A stretch of DNA of 64,000 nucleotides, taken from NCBI GenBank assembly GCA_036488815.1, contig DASXGX010000056.1:15728-79727 (forward strand), in the 5' to 3' direction. The stretch comes from Roseiarcus sp036488815. Lineage in GTDB: Bacteria > Pseudomonadota > Alphaproteobacteria > Rhizobiales > Beijerinckiaceae. The translations under genes were made by a program, and so were the position numbers. Positions within the stretch are counted from its first letter, which is position 1; each line of letters begins with the position of its first letter. The notes under the pieces are model-generated. The model was not told where the DNA came from. It worked only from the letters and a program-made list of their open reading frames with translations, and did no database searches. Positions 16,412 through 24,754 of the stretch are shown here, one piece after another.

Positions 16412-17650
16412 TCAGGGCTTGGCGTCGAGCCCGTAGAGCGTGTGCAGCGTGCGCACTGCGAGTTCGGTGTAGGCCTCGTCGATCAGCATGGAGAACTTGA
16501 TCTCCGAGGTGGTGATCGCCCGGATGTTGATCCCCTTCTCCGACAGCGCCCGGAAGGCGCGGGCGGCGACGCCGGAATGGCTGCGCATGCCGATGCCGAT
16601 CGCGGAAATCTTCACGACGTCCGGCGCGCCGTGCAGCGCCGAATAGCCGATGGTCTCGCGCCGCTGCTCGAGGATCGCCTTGGCGCGGTCGAATTCGGCG
16701 GTCGGCACCGTGAAGGTGATGTCGGTCGTCGCCGCGTCGTCGGAGACGACCTGGATGATCATGTCGACGTTGACGTTGGCGTCGGCGAGCGGAACGAAGA
16801 TCGCCGCGGCGACTCCCGGCTTGTCCGCAACCTTGCGCAGCGTGATCTGCGCCTCGTCACGCGAGAAGGCGATGCCGGTGACGACCTGCTGTTCCACGAT
16901 ATCCTCCTCGTCGCAAATCAACGTGCCCAGTTTCGGATCGTCCGGGTCGTCGAAAGACGAACGCACGTAAAGCTTGACCCTGTGAACCATCGCGACTTCG
17001 ACCGACCGCACCTGGAGCACCTTGGCGCCCAGCGAGGCCATTTCGAGCATTTCCTCGAACGAGACCTTGTCGAGGCGACGCGCCTTCGGCACGACGCGCG
17101 GGTCGGTGGTGTAGACGCCGTCGACGTCGGTGTAGATGTCGCAGCGGTCGGCGTGGAACGCCGCGGCGAGCGCCACTGCTGAGGTGTCGGAGCCGCCGCG
17201 CCCAAGCGTCGTCACGCGGCCGGTCGGCGCATGGACCCCCTGAAAGCCCGCAACGACCGCGATCTGGCCGTTGGCGAATCCCTCGATGACGCCGCCGCCC
17301 TCGATGTTGGCGATGCGCGCCGAGCCGTGGGCGTTGTCGGTGACGAGGGGGAGCTGCCAGCCCTGCCAGGAGCGCGCGTCGAGCCCCATGTCCCTGAGGA
17401 CGATCGCCAGCAAGCCGGCGGTGACGAGTTCGCCCGAGGCGACGACCGCGTCATATTCGGCCGAATCGTAGACCGGCGCGGCCTCGCGGCACAGGGCGAC
17501 CAGTTCGTTCGTCTTGCCCGCCATCGCCGAGACGACCACCGCCACCTCGTGCCCGGCTTCGACTTCGCGTTTCACATGGCGCGCCACATTGCGAATGCGC
17601 TCGACATTGGCGACCGACGTGCCGCCAAATTTCATCACCAGTCGCGCCAT
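16412..17650 (-). CDS. lysC: Aspartate kinase
   Basis: First enzyme of the aspartate family pathway (lysine, threonine, methionine, diaminopimelate); phosphorylates aspartate. The 412-residue protein has KFGGTSVA at residues 7-14, GRGGSDTSAVALAA and DVDGVYTTDPRVV in the kinase domain, and two C-terminal ACT domains (about 262-412) for feedback control, with ITLRKVADKPGVAA and ISAIGIGMRSHSGVA. It stands alone, followed by an R1 repeat. A second, R3-type repeat lies just upstream of its start. Confidence 0.96.
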   Translation of the reverse strand: MARLVMKFGGTSVANVERIRNVARHVKREVEAGHEVAVVVSAMAGKTNELVALCREAAPVYDSAEYDAVVASGELVTAGLLAIVLRDMGLDARSWQGWQLPLVTDNAHGSARIANIEGGGVIEGFANGQIAVVAGFQGVHAPTGRVTTLGRGGSDTSAVALAAAFHADRCDIYTDVDGVYTTDPRVVPKARRLDKVSFEEMLEMASLGAKVLQVRSVEVAMVHRVKLYVRSSFDDPDDPKLGTLICDEEDIVEQQVVTGIAFSRDEAQITLRKVADKPGVAAAIFVPLADANVNVDMIIQVVSDDAATTDITFTVPTAEFDRAKAILEQRRETIGYSALHGAPDVVKISAIGIGMRSHSGVAARAFRALSEKGINIRAITTSEIKFSMLIDEAYTELAVRTLHTLYGLDAKP

Positions 17651-17738
17651 GAAAATTCCGCTTGCGGAAGGGTAGGGACGGCTCGCGCCGTCGTTGACGC
17701 GCGCGTATAAAGGCCGGGGCCGGGGCGGTCAACGCCCG

Positions 17739-17792
17739 CCACCTTCTCCAGGCGAATGCGTAGCATTCGTCCGCTCCCGCAAGGGGAGGAGG
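17739..17792. repeat. Repeat R3 (CCTTCTCC... type), degenerate copy
   Basis: CACCTTCTCCAGGCGAATGC begins the element, followed by a perfect CGAATGC-GTA-GCATTCG palindrome (17753-17769) and CGCTCCCGCAAGGGGAGGAG. Related to the CCTTCTCCCGCTTGCGGGAG-type element at 45571. It lies in the divergent gap between lysC and ubiG and so may interfere with, or lie within, their leaders. Confidence 0.65.
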
Positions 17793-17822
17793 GCCTGCGC
17801 AGGGAACAGAAGAGGCAACCAC

Positions 17823-18569
17823 ATGGCAGCCGCAGGCGGCGCGCCGAGCGTCATCGACGAGGAAGTCGCGCGGTTCGACGCGCTAGGCGCCGATTGGTGG
17901 GACCCCAATGGGCCGATGGCGCCGCTGCATCGGCTCAACCCGGTCCGCATCGGCTGGCTGCGCGACGCGATCGCTGCGCACTTCAAGCACACCGGCGACG
18001 CGAACGAGTCGCCGCTCGCCGGACTCAGCCTGCTCGACGTCGGTTGCGGCGCGGGCCTGCTCGCCGAGCCGCTGTCGCGCCTCGGCGCCGAGGTCACCGG
18101 CCTCGATCCCGCGCCGACCTCGATCGAGATCGCCCGCGCCCACGCCGCGGAGAGCGGCGCTTCGCCGGTCTATCGGGCCGGTACGGTGGAGGATCTGGCG
18201 CGCGAGGGCGCGCGCTTCGACGTCGTGACGGCGATGGAGGTCGTCGAGCATGTCGCCGATGTTCCCGCGTTCGTGGCGGCGGCGGCTTCGCTGGTCAAGC
18301 CCGGCGGCCTGTTCGCGCTCTCGACGCTCAATCGCACGTTCAAGAGTTTCGCGCTGGCGATCGTCGGCGCCGAATATGTGCTGCGATGGCTGCCGGCGGG
18401 CACGCACCATTGGGAGCAGTTCGTGACGCCCGACGAACTCGCCGCGGCCCTCGAAGCCGCCGGGCTCACGCCGACGCAGCGGCGCGGCGTGGGATATGAC
18501 CCGCTCAGCGGCGAGTGGCGGCTGACACGGGACCTGTCGGTGAACTATTTTATGGCGGCGAAGCGGTAG
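17823..18569 (+). CDS. ubiG: Ubiquinone biosynthesis O-methyltransferase
   Basis: SAM-dependent methyltransferase that carries out both O-methylations in ubiquinone synthesis. The protein has 248 residues. SAM-binding motif I is LLDVGCGAGLLAEPLSRLG (about 70-88), followed by VTGLDPAP, VVTAMEVVEHV and the C-terminal THHWEQFVTPDELAAAL and DLSVNYFMAAKR that mark UbiG. The upstream open frame covers repeat sequence, so ATG 17823 (MAAAGG) is taken as the start. It pairs functionally with ubiA at the right end of the window and with the quinone-linked succinate dehydrogenase. Confidence 0.94.
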   Translation: MAAAGGAPSVIDEEVARFDALGADWWDPNGPMAPLHRLNPVRIGWLRDAIAAHFKHTGDANESPLAGLSLLDVGCGAGLLAEPLSRLGAEVTGLDPAPTSIEIARAHAAESGASPVYRAGTVEDLAREGARFDVVTAMEVVEHVADVPAFVAAAASLVKPGGLFALSTLNRTFKSFALAIVGAEYVLRWLPAGTHHWEQFVTPDELAAALEAAGLTPTQRRGVGYDPLSGEWRLTRDLSVNYFMAAKR

Positions 18570-18583
18570 GCACGAACGTCGCG

Positions 18584-19357
18584 CTAGATGCTGCGGATCC
18601 AGTTCAACGCCGCGATGCGCGGGTCCGAAGCGAATGCGTCCCGGTCGAATTCGATCGCCTGCTGTGGGAACTCACAAATCGCCTGCACGCCGGAGGCGCT
18701 CAACCTGATCCGCCAAGTCCGGCGGTCGACGGGCTCCGGCTTCGCAAACGCTCGGCAGGCGAGAACGGCGAGGTTCTTTTTGCCGGCCGGATCCCGGACC
18801 GATCGATAGCGGATCGCTTGGGCGTCGACTGCCCGCGCCGCGTCCGCGAAGCTCTGGCAGCCGCCATAGACGATGGGGTCTGTCCAGACGGCTTCGTGGA
18901 CGGCGAACGGCGGCTCCGTCAGGTCGAGAAGCCGACCGGTCGCCAGTTCGGCCGAGAACGCGGTGTATTCCGCGGCGTTGTCGGGCCAGGGCGTTTCCGG
19001 CGACTCTGCGAAAAACAGGAGGCGGTAGAACGCCATCTCCGCGACAGCGGTCGCTGGCTCCTCCGCGGCGTAGAAGACGCCCGCCGTTCGCCCGGCGCGG
19101 CGGAACCGAGATCCCGCGGGATATTCGGCGTCATACCGAAACGGGGTCGCCAGCAAGAAGTTCAGATGGCGACACTCCGCCGGCACGGTCGGCTTGGCGC
19201 GCTCGACGAGGTCTTCAAGCAACGCTTGCTCGGCCAGCGTGTCGACGAGCTTCAGCGTAGAAACCTGATGCTGCGCCTCCACCAAGCGCCAGCAGGGCCC
19301 GGCGAAGGGGCGGAACTCAGACGAGAGCGCGTCGCGCGTCCAGGTAGGCGATGACAT
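18584..19357 (-). CDS. RES-domain toxin of a RES/Xre toxin-antitoxin pair
   Basis: Probable type II toxin; RES-domain toxins degrade cellular NAD+ (NAD phosphorylase or glycohydrolase activity is known for ParT, MbcT and Res). The 257-residue protein carries the conserved core with SRFRRAGRTAGVFYAAEE and AVAEMAFYR (about residues 83-112), and later FAVHEAVWTDPI and CQSFADAAR. These supply the Arg, Glu and Ser positions after which the domain is named. The reading frame overlaps the antitoxin gene by about 41 bases, which couples the two. ATG 19357 is used; a TTG two codons upstream is also possible. Confidence 0.85.
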   Translation of the reverse strand: MSSPTWTRDALSSEFRPFAGPCWRLVEAQHQVSTLKLVDTLAEQALLEDLVERAKPTVPAECRHLNFLLATPFRYDAEYPAGSRFRRAGRTAGVFYAAEEPATAVAEMAFYRLLFFAESPETPWPDNAAEYTAFSAELATGRLLDLTEPPFAVHEAVWTDPIVYGGCQSFADAARAVDAQAIRYRSVRDPAGKKNLAVLACRAFAKPEPVDRRTWRIRLSASGVQAICEFPQQAIEFDRDAFASDPRIAALNWIRSI

Positions 19358-19700
19358 CGACAAGGCCGGCGACGGTCTGAATTCTATCGATCGGACGGGC
19401 GTCTAACGCCGTGTTCGGATTGCGCAGCCACGCCGCCGCGACCTCATCGTCGCCGCCGACGATCGCATCGAGCGACCGAAACAGGCGCACAAACAGGACC
19501 CCGAGTTCGAATGGCTTCGTGCCGGGCTCAAGACGGAATTCTCCGTGCTTCATGCGTGAGACTGTCGCCTCGCTGAGGCCAAGGACCCTCGCCAGGGCGC
19601 TGGCGGCGACGCGCAGGCGGCCGGCCGCGCGAATCGCAGCCTTCGTTACGGCGGCGCTCGTGTCGACCGGGGCGACGTCCTGGAGTTGGCGACGGGGCAT
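19317..19700 (-). CDS. Xre/MbcA/ParS-type antitoxin
   Basis: Antitoxin of the RES toxin downstream; it should bind the toxin through its C terminus and repress its own operon through the N-terminal DNA-binding helices. The protein has 127 residues from MPRRQL. A helix-turn-helix-like segment, ALARVLGLSEATVSRMKHGE (about 46-65), is followed by a domain with PFELGVLFVRLFRSLDAIVG and AAAWLRNPNTALDARPIDRI, the ParS/MbcA toxin-binding motif (AWLRxPN, DGRP-like). The start 19700 is placed downstream of the palindrome at 19707-19724. A GTG start 36 bases earlier would put that site inside the gene. Confidence 0.85.
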   Translation of the reverse strand: MPRRQLQDVAPVDTSAAVTKAAIRAAGRLRVAASALARVLGLSEATVSRMKHGEFRLEPGTKPFELGVLFVRLFRSLDAIVGGDDEVAAAWLRNPNTALDARPIDRIQTVAGLVDVIAYLDARRALV

Positions 19701-19706
19701 GGGCGT

Positions 19707-19724
19707 TTCTTTCAGTGGAAAGAA
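19707..19724 (-). promoter_or_regulatory. Candidate autoregulatory operator of the RES/Xre pair
   Basis: Perfect 7-base inverted repeat TTCTTTC-AGTG-GAAAGAA directly upstream of the antitoxin start. On the minus strand a TATTCT hexamer (19721-19726) overlaps it and could be the -10 box; no good -35 box is seen. Binding of the antitoxin here would block transcription. Confidence 0.5.
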
Positions 19725-19755
19725 TACGCCCTTCACGATCCAAAAGAAAGGAAAA

Positions 19756-20175
19756 TCAGCCCTGCGCCTTCTCGAAGCGAATGTCCTGCGCGCCGTGCCA
19801 CAGCGCCAGGCGGCCGAGCTCGCGCAGGTTCTCGAGACCTGAGGTCAGCGTGATGAAGTGGTTGCCGGCGAGCTGGCCCATCTTGCACGCGAAATGGACG
19901 CCGCCGTAGGCGAGCAGAATTTCCGTCTCGCTGATGCCGCCGGGATAAAGGATGATCTGCCCCGGCGCCGGGTAACTGGTGTGGTTCTCGTAGCCGACGC
20001 CGAACTGCATGTCGCCGAGGGGCATCCAGACGCCCTCGCCGCTCCAGCGCACATGGACCACCTCGCTGACGAAGGGAAGCCGAGCCTCGAAGGCGGCGCA
20101 GGTCTGCGGCGCGCTTTCGCGCTCCAGCTTGGCGTCGAATTGAAACGGTCCTGCGATCACGCGGAGGTCGGCCAT
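19756..20175 (-). CDS. DUF3830 family protein (cyclophilin-like fold)
   Basis: Protein of 139 residues with no signal peptide. It resembles the DUF3830 family, predicted to have a cyclophilin-like beta barrel: LERESAPQTCAAFEARLP near residues 17-34, VHVRWSGEGVWMPLGD (about 41-56), TSYPAPGQIILYPGG and TEILLAYGG. The family has no settled function; some members sit beside transporters or amidohydrolases. Here it lies between the toxin-antitoxin pair and an IalB gene, with gaps on both sides, so the context gives little. Confidence 0.7.
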   Translation of the reverse strand: MADLRVIAGPFQFDAKLERESAPQTCAAFEARLPFVSEVVHVRWSGEGVWMPLGDMQFGVGYENHTSYPAPGQIILYPGGISETEILLAYGGVHFACKMGQLAGNHFITLTSGLENLRELGRLALWHGAQDIRFEKAQG

Positions 20176-20274
20176 GGGGTTCCTCTATGGGTATCGAGAC
20201 GGAGCCGCTCGAATCGAGGGCCATCATGGCGCCGCATGTCGCTGCGCGCCACCTCGCTGCGCGCTAGGCGGACC

Positions 20275-20907
20275 TCAGCCGCCCGGGCAGTCCTTCAGGG
20301 CCCGGTCGATCGCCTGGCTGAAGCCCGACAGCGAATAGGTGTCGGTCGTGACGTTGCCCTTCTTGGAGCTCGCCTTGATCACCAGCTTGGAGCCCTTGCG
20401 CATTTCGGCGATCAGCTCGCTCTCCTTGGCGGCGTTCTTGACCCACAGGTCCGCGCCCTTTGGCAGCAGCTCGAAATTCGCGTCGCCGATGACGGCGGTC
20501 GGGGCGACGGGATCGCTTTCGCCCTTCCTGGCCTTTCGCTTGCCCTTGGCCTCGCTGGCGTCCGCCGCCCCGACATCGAAGCCCATGATGAAGGACACTT
20601 CGTTGCGCACGCCCTCCGCCGGGCGCTCGGAGATGAAGGCGTACGCGGCGTCGCGCTTGAGATCGGCGGGTTCGCGATCTTTCGGCTGCGCGAGGGTGTA
20701 GCAGATGCGGTTCTTGCCGGACTGGCTCTGGAACACGCTCCAGTCGCCGTAGGAACCGACCAGCGCCGGCTTGGCCGCCGGCGGCGGATCCTTTTCCTTG
20801 TCCTTGGAGGACCTCGGCGCCGCGTCGGCGCCGAAGGCGATGACTGCGAGGCAAAGGCCAAGCCCGGTGGCGAAGGCGCGGGCGGCGTGGGACGCGACAA
20901 ATTGCAT
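20275..20907 (-). CDS. Invasion-associated locus B (IalB) family exported protein
   Basis: Periplasmic or envelope protein common in Hyphomicrobiales; named for Bartonella IalB but widespread in free-living species, with no defined activity. The 210-residue protein has a signal peptide (about 1-29) and a Lys/Pro-rich linker (SSKDKEKDPPPAAK). The IalB domain carries SYGDWSVFQS and RICYTLAQPKDREP at its start, NEVSFIMGFDV, FELLPKGADLWVKN and TDTYSLSGFSQAIDRALKDC at its end. It also has a basic insert, KGKRKARKGE. Start ATG 20907 follows AAGGAA; the open frame ten codons upstream lacks one. Confidence 0.85.
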   Translation of the reverse strand: MQFVASHAARAFATGLGLCLAVIAFGADAAPRSSKDKEKDPPPAAKPALVGSYGDWSVFQSQSGKNRICYTLAQPKDREPADLKRDAAYAFISERPAEGVRNEVSFIMGFDVGAADASEAKGKRKARKGESDPVAPTAVIGDANFELLPKGADLWVKNAAKESELIAEMRKGSKLVIKASSKKGNVTTDTYSLSGFSQAIDRALKDCPGG

Positions 20908-21240
20908 AGTTCTGTATTCCTTCGTCGTCGATCGCATGGCGATGGCGAGTCTGCGCGGTCCTTGGACCGCGATCCCGGCGAAACTTCGACCCTCCGGCTC
21001 TCGGTCAATCCGCCCTCTTTTGCAAATGTGGCAAGGGTTAATGAAAAATGAGTAAAATTCGTGTCCGTTCCCGTACGCTGAGATTTACCAAGGGCTTCCA
21101 CGGCGCAACCGCAAACGGCGGGGAGGAGAGGCAGAGCGAATCGGCGCCATTTGCTGCGGCGATAGGGCGCAGCTGGAGCGGCTTGCCAAGATTGTTGCGG
21201 TGCACAATATAGCCGTCGGGGCGCTACGAAGGTCAGGACG
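20908..21240. other. Divergent intergenic region between the IalB gene and the acetyltransferase gene
   Basis: About 330 bases that must hold promoters for both genes. An AT-rich patch (about 21027-21060, GTTAATGAAAAATGAG and following) is the best candidate for promoter DNA, but no hexamer pair with good spacing is clear. No coding frame is supported. Confidence 0.4.
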
Positions 21241-21855
21241 ATGGCGAATTCCACCAGCCCGCTTGTCGAGATCCGGCGGCTCTGGCCGGCCGACATGCCC
21301 GCGTTTCGCGACCACCTGCTGCGTTTGAGCGCACAGAGCCGCCACGCGCGGTTCGGCGGCGGCATGTCGGACGACTTCGTCGTTGGTTACGCTGAGAACT
21401 GCTTCGGGGAGGGCGACCTCGTATTCGGCGCTTTCATTGACGGGGTGATGCGCGGGGCGGGCGAATTGCGCTCGCAATCGGCCATCTGGACCGAGCAGCC
21501 GCCGTTCCAGCGCCATATCAGCGCCGAGGCGGCGTTCAGCGTCGAGGAGACCTATCGCCGGCGTGGAATCGGCGCGCAATTGTTCCAGCGGATCGAACGG
21601 GCGGCGACCAATCACGGCGTCGAAACGATCGAGATCGTCTGCCTTCCCGACAATGTCGGCATGCTTCGACTCGCCGCGAAGTTCAACGCGCAGTTCTCCT
21701 TCGAGGAGAACCAGATGGCCGGCCGCCTGACCGCGCGCCGCCCGACGCCGTTCTCGCTGGTGCGCGAAGCGTCGCGCGACCTGGTCGATTTCACCAGCTC
21801 GCTCTTCGATGCGCAGATGCGGAGGATTCAGCAGGGGTTGGTGAAGGGCGTCTGA
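21241..21855 (+). CDS. GNAT-family N-acetyltransferase
   Basis: Protein of 204 residues with a single GNAT fold. The acetyl-CoA binding motif A is seen at about residues 100-125: AAFSVEETYRRRGIGAQLFQ, matching the R/Q-x-x-G-x-G/A pattern as RRRGIG. It starts VEIRRLWPADMPAFRDHLL, the usual beta strand and helix of these enzymes, and has RHARFGGGMSDDFV as in small-molecule acetyltransferases of Rhizobiales. The acceptor is unknown. Two R1-type repeats follow it. Confidence 0.8.
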   Translation: MANSTSPLVEIRRLWPADMPAFRDHLLRLSAQSRHARFGGGMSDDFVVGYAENCFGEGDLVFGAFIDGVMRGAGELRSQSAIWTEQPPFQRHISAEAAFSVEETYRRRGIGAQLFQRIERAATNHGVETIEIVCLPDNVGMLRLAAKFNAQFSFEENQMAGRLTARRPTPFSLVREASRDLVDFTSSLFDAQMRRIQQGLVKGV

Positions 21856-21865
21856 GGTGGCGCTC

Positions 21866-21957
21866 TCATGCCTGCGAAGGCGGGCATATCCAAGTCGCCG
21901 CACACCTTGTCGGGCGTTCCCCGGAGCCCCTAGATGCCCGCGTTCGCGGGCATGACA
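21866..21957. repeat. Repeat R1 copy 3
   Basis: Left end TCATGCCTGCGAAGGCGGGC (continuing ATATCCA) and right end TAGATGCCCGCGTTCGCGGG (continuing CATGACA) are inverted repeats of the R1 family. The core differs from copies 1 and 2. Another half-copy follows at 21989. Confidence 0.75.
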
Positions 21958-21988
21958 AGCGGATAGCCACTTAGCCAATCAGGGCGCT

Positions 21989-22017
21989 GTCATGCCCGCG
22001 AAGGTGGGCATCTATCC
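21989..22017. repeat. Repeat R1, single end only
   Basis: GTCATGCCCGCGAAGGTGGG (continuing CATCTATCCA) is one R1 end without a matching second end. It lies 31 bases after R1 copy 3 and before the 3' end of sdhB, a convergent position where a stem could terminate transcription. Confidence 0.6.
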
Positions 22018-22084
22018 AAGCCACCGCCCATCTTGCCGGCTCTGTTCGCGGGCGCGACAAAAGGAAGCCGGGGCGCCGGCGCGC

Positions 22085-22861
22085 TTACGCGCGCCGCTCG
22101 ATCATCATGTTCTTGATGCTCGCGATCGCCTTGGCCGGGTTCAGACCCTTCGGGCAGGTCTTGGCGCAATTCATGATCGTGTGGCAGCGATAGAGGCGGA
22201 ACGGATCCTCGAGATTGTCGAGCCGGTCGCCGGTCGCCTCGTCGCGCGAATCGATCAGCCAGCGATAGGCCTGGAGCAGGACGGCCGGGCCGAGATAGCG
22301 GTCGCCGTTCCACCAATAGCTCGGGCACGACGTCGAGCACGAGGCGCACAGGATGCACTCGTAGAGGCCGTCGAGCTTGGCGCGATCCTCCGGCGTCTGG
22401 CGCCATTCCTTCTCGGGCGTCGGCGACGTCGTCTTCAGCCACGGTTCGATCGAGGCGTGCTGGGCGTAGAAGTTCGTGAGGTCGGGAACGAGGTCCTTGA
22501 CCACCTCGAGATGCGGCAGCGGGTAGATCTTCACCGCGCCGTCGATCTCGTCCATGCCGCGCGTGCAGGCGAGCGTGTTGACGCCGTCGATGTTCATCGC
22601 GCAAGAGCCGCAGACGCCCTCGCGGCACGAGCGGCGGAAGGTCAGCGTCGAATCGACCTTTGACTTGATCCAGATCAGCGCGTCGAGCACCATCGGGCCG
22701 CAGTCGTCGCGATCGACATAGTAGGTGTCGATGCGCGGATTGGCGCCGTCGTCGGGATTCCAGCGGTAGATGCGGAATTCCGTCAGCCGCGAGCCGGTCG
22801 GCTTCGGCCAGGTCTTGCCGGGCGTTGGCCGCGAATTCTTGGGAAGATTGATCTGGACCAT
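22085..22861 (-). CDS. sdhB: Succinate dehydrogenase iron-sulfur subunit
   Basis: Electron-transfer subunit of complex II, linking the flavin in SdhA to ubiquinone. The 258 residues hold ligands for all three clusters: the 2Fe-2S set Cys79, Cys84, Cys87 and Cys99 (SCREGVCGSCAMN...TLACT), and CILCASCSTSCPSYWWN (about 169-185) plus CHTIMNCAKTCPKGLNPAKA for the 4Fe-4S and 3Fe-4S clusters. It is the last gene of the leftward sdhCDAB operon, 30 bases after sdhA. Confidence 0.97.
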   Translation of the reverse strand: MVQINLPKNSRPTPGKTWPKPTGSRLTEFRIYRWNPDDGANPRIDTYYVDRDDCGPMVLDALIWIKSKVDSTLTFRRSCREGVCGSCAMNIDGVNTLACTRGMDEIDGAVKIYPLPHLEVVKDLVPDLTNFYAQHASIEPWLKTTSPTPEKEWRQTPEDRAKLDGLYECILCASCSTSCPSYWWNGDRYLGPAVLLQAYRWLIDSRDEATGDRLDNLEDPFRLYRCHTIMNCAKTCPKGLNPAKAIASIKNMMIERRA

Positions 22862-22891
22862 GGCTGTCTATCCGTTGAGGCCGCAGCAGCG

Positions 22892-24727
22892 TTAGTAGAC
22901 GCGCGCTTTCGGCTCGATGTAGGCGACGTCGTTGCTCATCGTGTAGGTGTGCACCGGCCGGTAATCGAGCGTCACCGCGTGCTTGTCGGCGTCGACCCAC
23001 GCCAGCGTGTGCTTCATCCACTCGACGTCGTCGCGCTTGGGATAGTCCTCGCGCGCATGCGCGCCGCGGCTCTCCCGCCGGTTGACGGCGCCCTCCATCG
23101 TCACGACGGCCTGGACGATCAGATTGTCGTATTCGAGCGTCTCGGTGAGATCAGAGTTCCAGATCAGCGAGCGGTCGGTGACGCGGACGTCTGCGCCCGC
23201 CTTCCAGGCTTCGTGGATGAGGGTCTTGCCCTCTTCCAGGGTCTCGCCGGTGCGGAAGACAGCGCAGTGGGTCTGCATGATGCGCTGCATATCGAGGCGC
23301 AGTTGCGCGGTCGGCGTGCCGCCCTTGGCGTAGCGGAAGCGGTCGAGCCGCGAGAGCGCGAAGTCGGCGCTGTCCTTGGGAAGGTCGGGCTGGCGCTCGC
23401 CGGGCCTGACGATCTCCGCGGCGCGATGACCGGCGGCGCGGCCGAACACCACGAGGTCGATGAGCGAATTGGAGCCGAGGCGGTTCGCGCCGTGGACGGA
23501 GACGCAGGCCGCTTCTCCCAGCGCCATCAGGCCCGGCACGATGGAGTCGGGATCGGCGCCGACCTTGGTCAACACTTCGCCGTGGTAGTTCGTAGGGATG
23601 CCGCCCATGTTGTAGTGAACGGTCGGCAGCACCGGGATCGGCTCCTTGGTGACGTCGACGCCGGCGAAGATGCGCGCGCTCTCGGAGATGCCGGGCAACC
23701 GCTCGTGCAGCACCTTCGGATCGAGATGATCGAGGTGCAGGAATATGTGGTCCTTCAGCTTGCCGACGCCGCGGCCCTCGCGAATTTCGACCGTCATCGC
23801 GCGGCTGACGACGTCGCGCGAAGCGAGGTCCTTGGCCGATGGGGCATAGCGCTCCATGAAGCGCTCACCCTCGGAATTGACGAGATAGCCGCCTTCGCCG
23901 CGCGCGCCCTCGGTGATGAGGCAGCCCGCGCCGTAGATGCCGGTCGGATGGAACTGCACGAACTCCATGTCCTGCAGCGCGACGCCGGCGCGCAACGCCA
24001 TCGCGTTGCCGTCGCCGGTGCACATATGCGCAGACGTCGCGGAAAAATAGGCGCGGCCATAGCCGCCGGTCGCCAGAATCGTCTGCTGGGCGCGGAAGCG
24101 ATGGATGGTGCCGTCGTCCATCTTGAGGCAGACAAGGCCGCGCACGCGGCCTTCCGAATCGCGGATCAGATCGATCGCGAAATATTCGATGAAGAATTCG
24201 CAGCGCGCCTTGAGCGCCTGGCCGTACAGCGTGTGCAGCATCGCGTGGCCGGTGCGGTCGGCGGCGGCGCAGGTGCGCTGCGCGACGCCCTTGCCGAATT
24301 CCGTCGTCATGCCGCCGAACGGGCGTTGGTAGATCTTGCCGGCTTCATTGCGCGAGAAGGGCACGCCCCAGTGGTCGAGCTCGTAGACCGCGGCCGGCGC
24401 GTTGCGGCAGAGATATTCGATCGCGTCCTGGTCGCCGAGCCAATCCGACCCCTTGACGGTGTCGTACATGTGCCAGCGCCAATCGTCCGGGCCCATGTTG
24501 CCGAGCGACGCCGAAATGCCGCCCTGAGCGGCGACGGTGTGCGAGCGGGTCGGGAACACCTTCGAGATGCAGGCGACGCGCAGGCCCGCCTGGGCGCAGC
24601 CGACGCTGGCGCGCAGCCCGGCGCCGCCGGCGCCGACCACCACGACGTCGAACGTATGGTCCGTGATCGGATAAGCGGCGCCGCCGAGCGTCGGAGCGCT
24701 CGCGCCGTTGGAGCCGTTAGTCGCCAT
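22892..24727 (-). CDS. sdhA: Succinate dehydrogenase flavoprotein subunit
   Basis: Catalytic subunit of complex II; oxidises succinate to fumarate with covalently bound FAD. The protein has 611 residues. The dinucleotide motif VVGAGGAGLRA is at about 30-40, and RSHTVAAQGGISA at 61-73 contains His63, the expected FAD attachment site. Substrate-site segments include HPTGIYGAGCLITEGARGEG and HGANRLGSNSLIDLVVFG. The end is full length (PVHTYTMSNDVAYIEPKARVY-type tail). It follows sdhD by 27 bases. Confidence 0.98.
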   Translation of the reverse strand: MATNGSNGASAPTLGGAAYPITDHTFDVVVVGAGGAGLRASVGCAQAGLRVACISKVFPTRSHTVAAQGGISASLGNMGPDDWRWHMYDTVKGSDWLGDQDAIEYLCRNAPAAVYELDHWGVPFSRNEAGKIYQRPFGGMTTEFGKGVAQRTCAAADRTGHAMLHTLYGQALKARCEFFIEYFAIDLIRDSEGRVRGLVCLKMDDGTIHRFRAQQTILATGGYGRAYFSATSAHMCTGDGNAMALRAGVALQDMEFVQFHPTGIYGAGCLITEGARGEGGYLVNSEGERFMERYAPSAKDLASRDVVSRAMTVEIREGRGVGKLKDHIFLHLDHLDPKVLHERLPGISESARIFAGVDVTKEPIPVLPTVHYNMGGIPTNYHGEVLTKVGADPDSIVPGLMALGEAACVSVHGANRLGSNSLIDLVVFGRAAGHRAAEIVRPGERQPDLPKDSADFALSRLDRFRYAKGGTPTAQLRLDMQRIMQTHCAVFRTGETLEEGKTLIHEAWKAGADVRVTDRSLIWNSDLTETLEYDNLIVQAVVTMEGAVNRRESRGAHAREDYPKRDDVEWMKHTLAWVDADKHAVTLDYRPVHTYTMSNDVAYIEPKARVY

Positions 24728-24754
24728 TCGAGTCGAGCCCTTAATCAGGTTTGT

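Noticed and set aside
21060..21095. GGAAC on the minus strand near 21070 as a second EcfG promoter (for the IalB gene)
   Set aside because: At 16-17 bases the -10 position reads CATT or ATTT instead of CGTT, and it is 150 bases from the gene.
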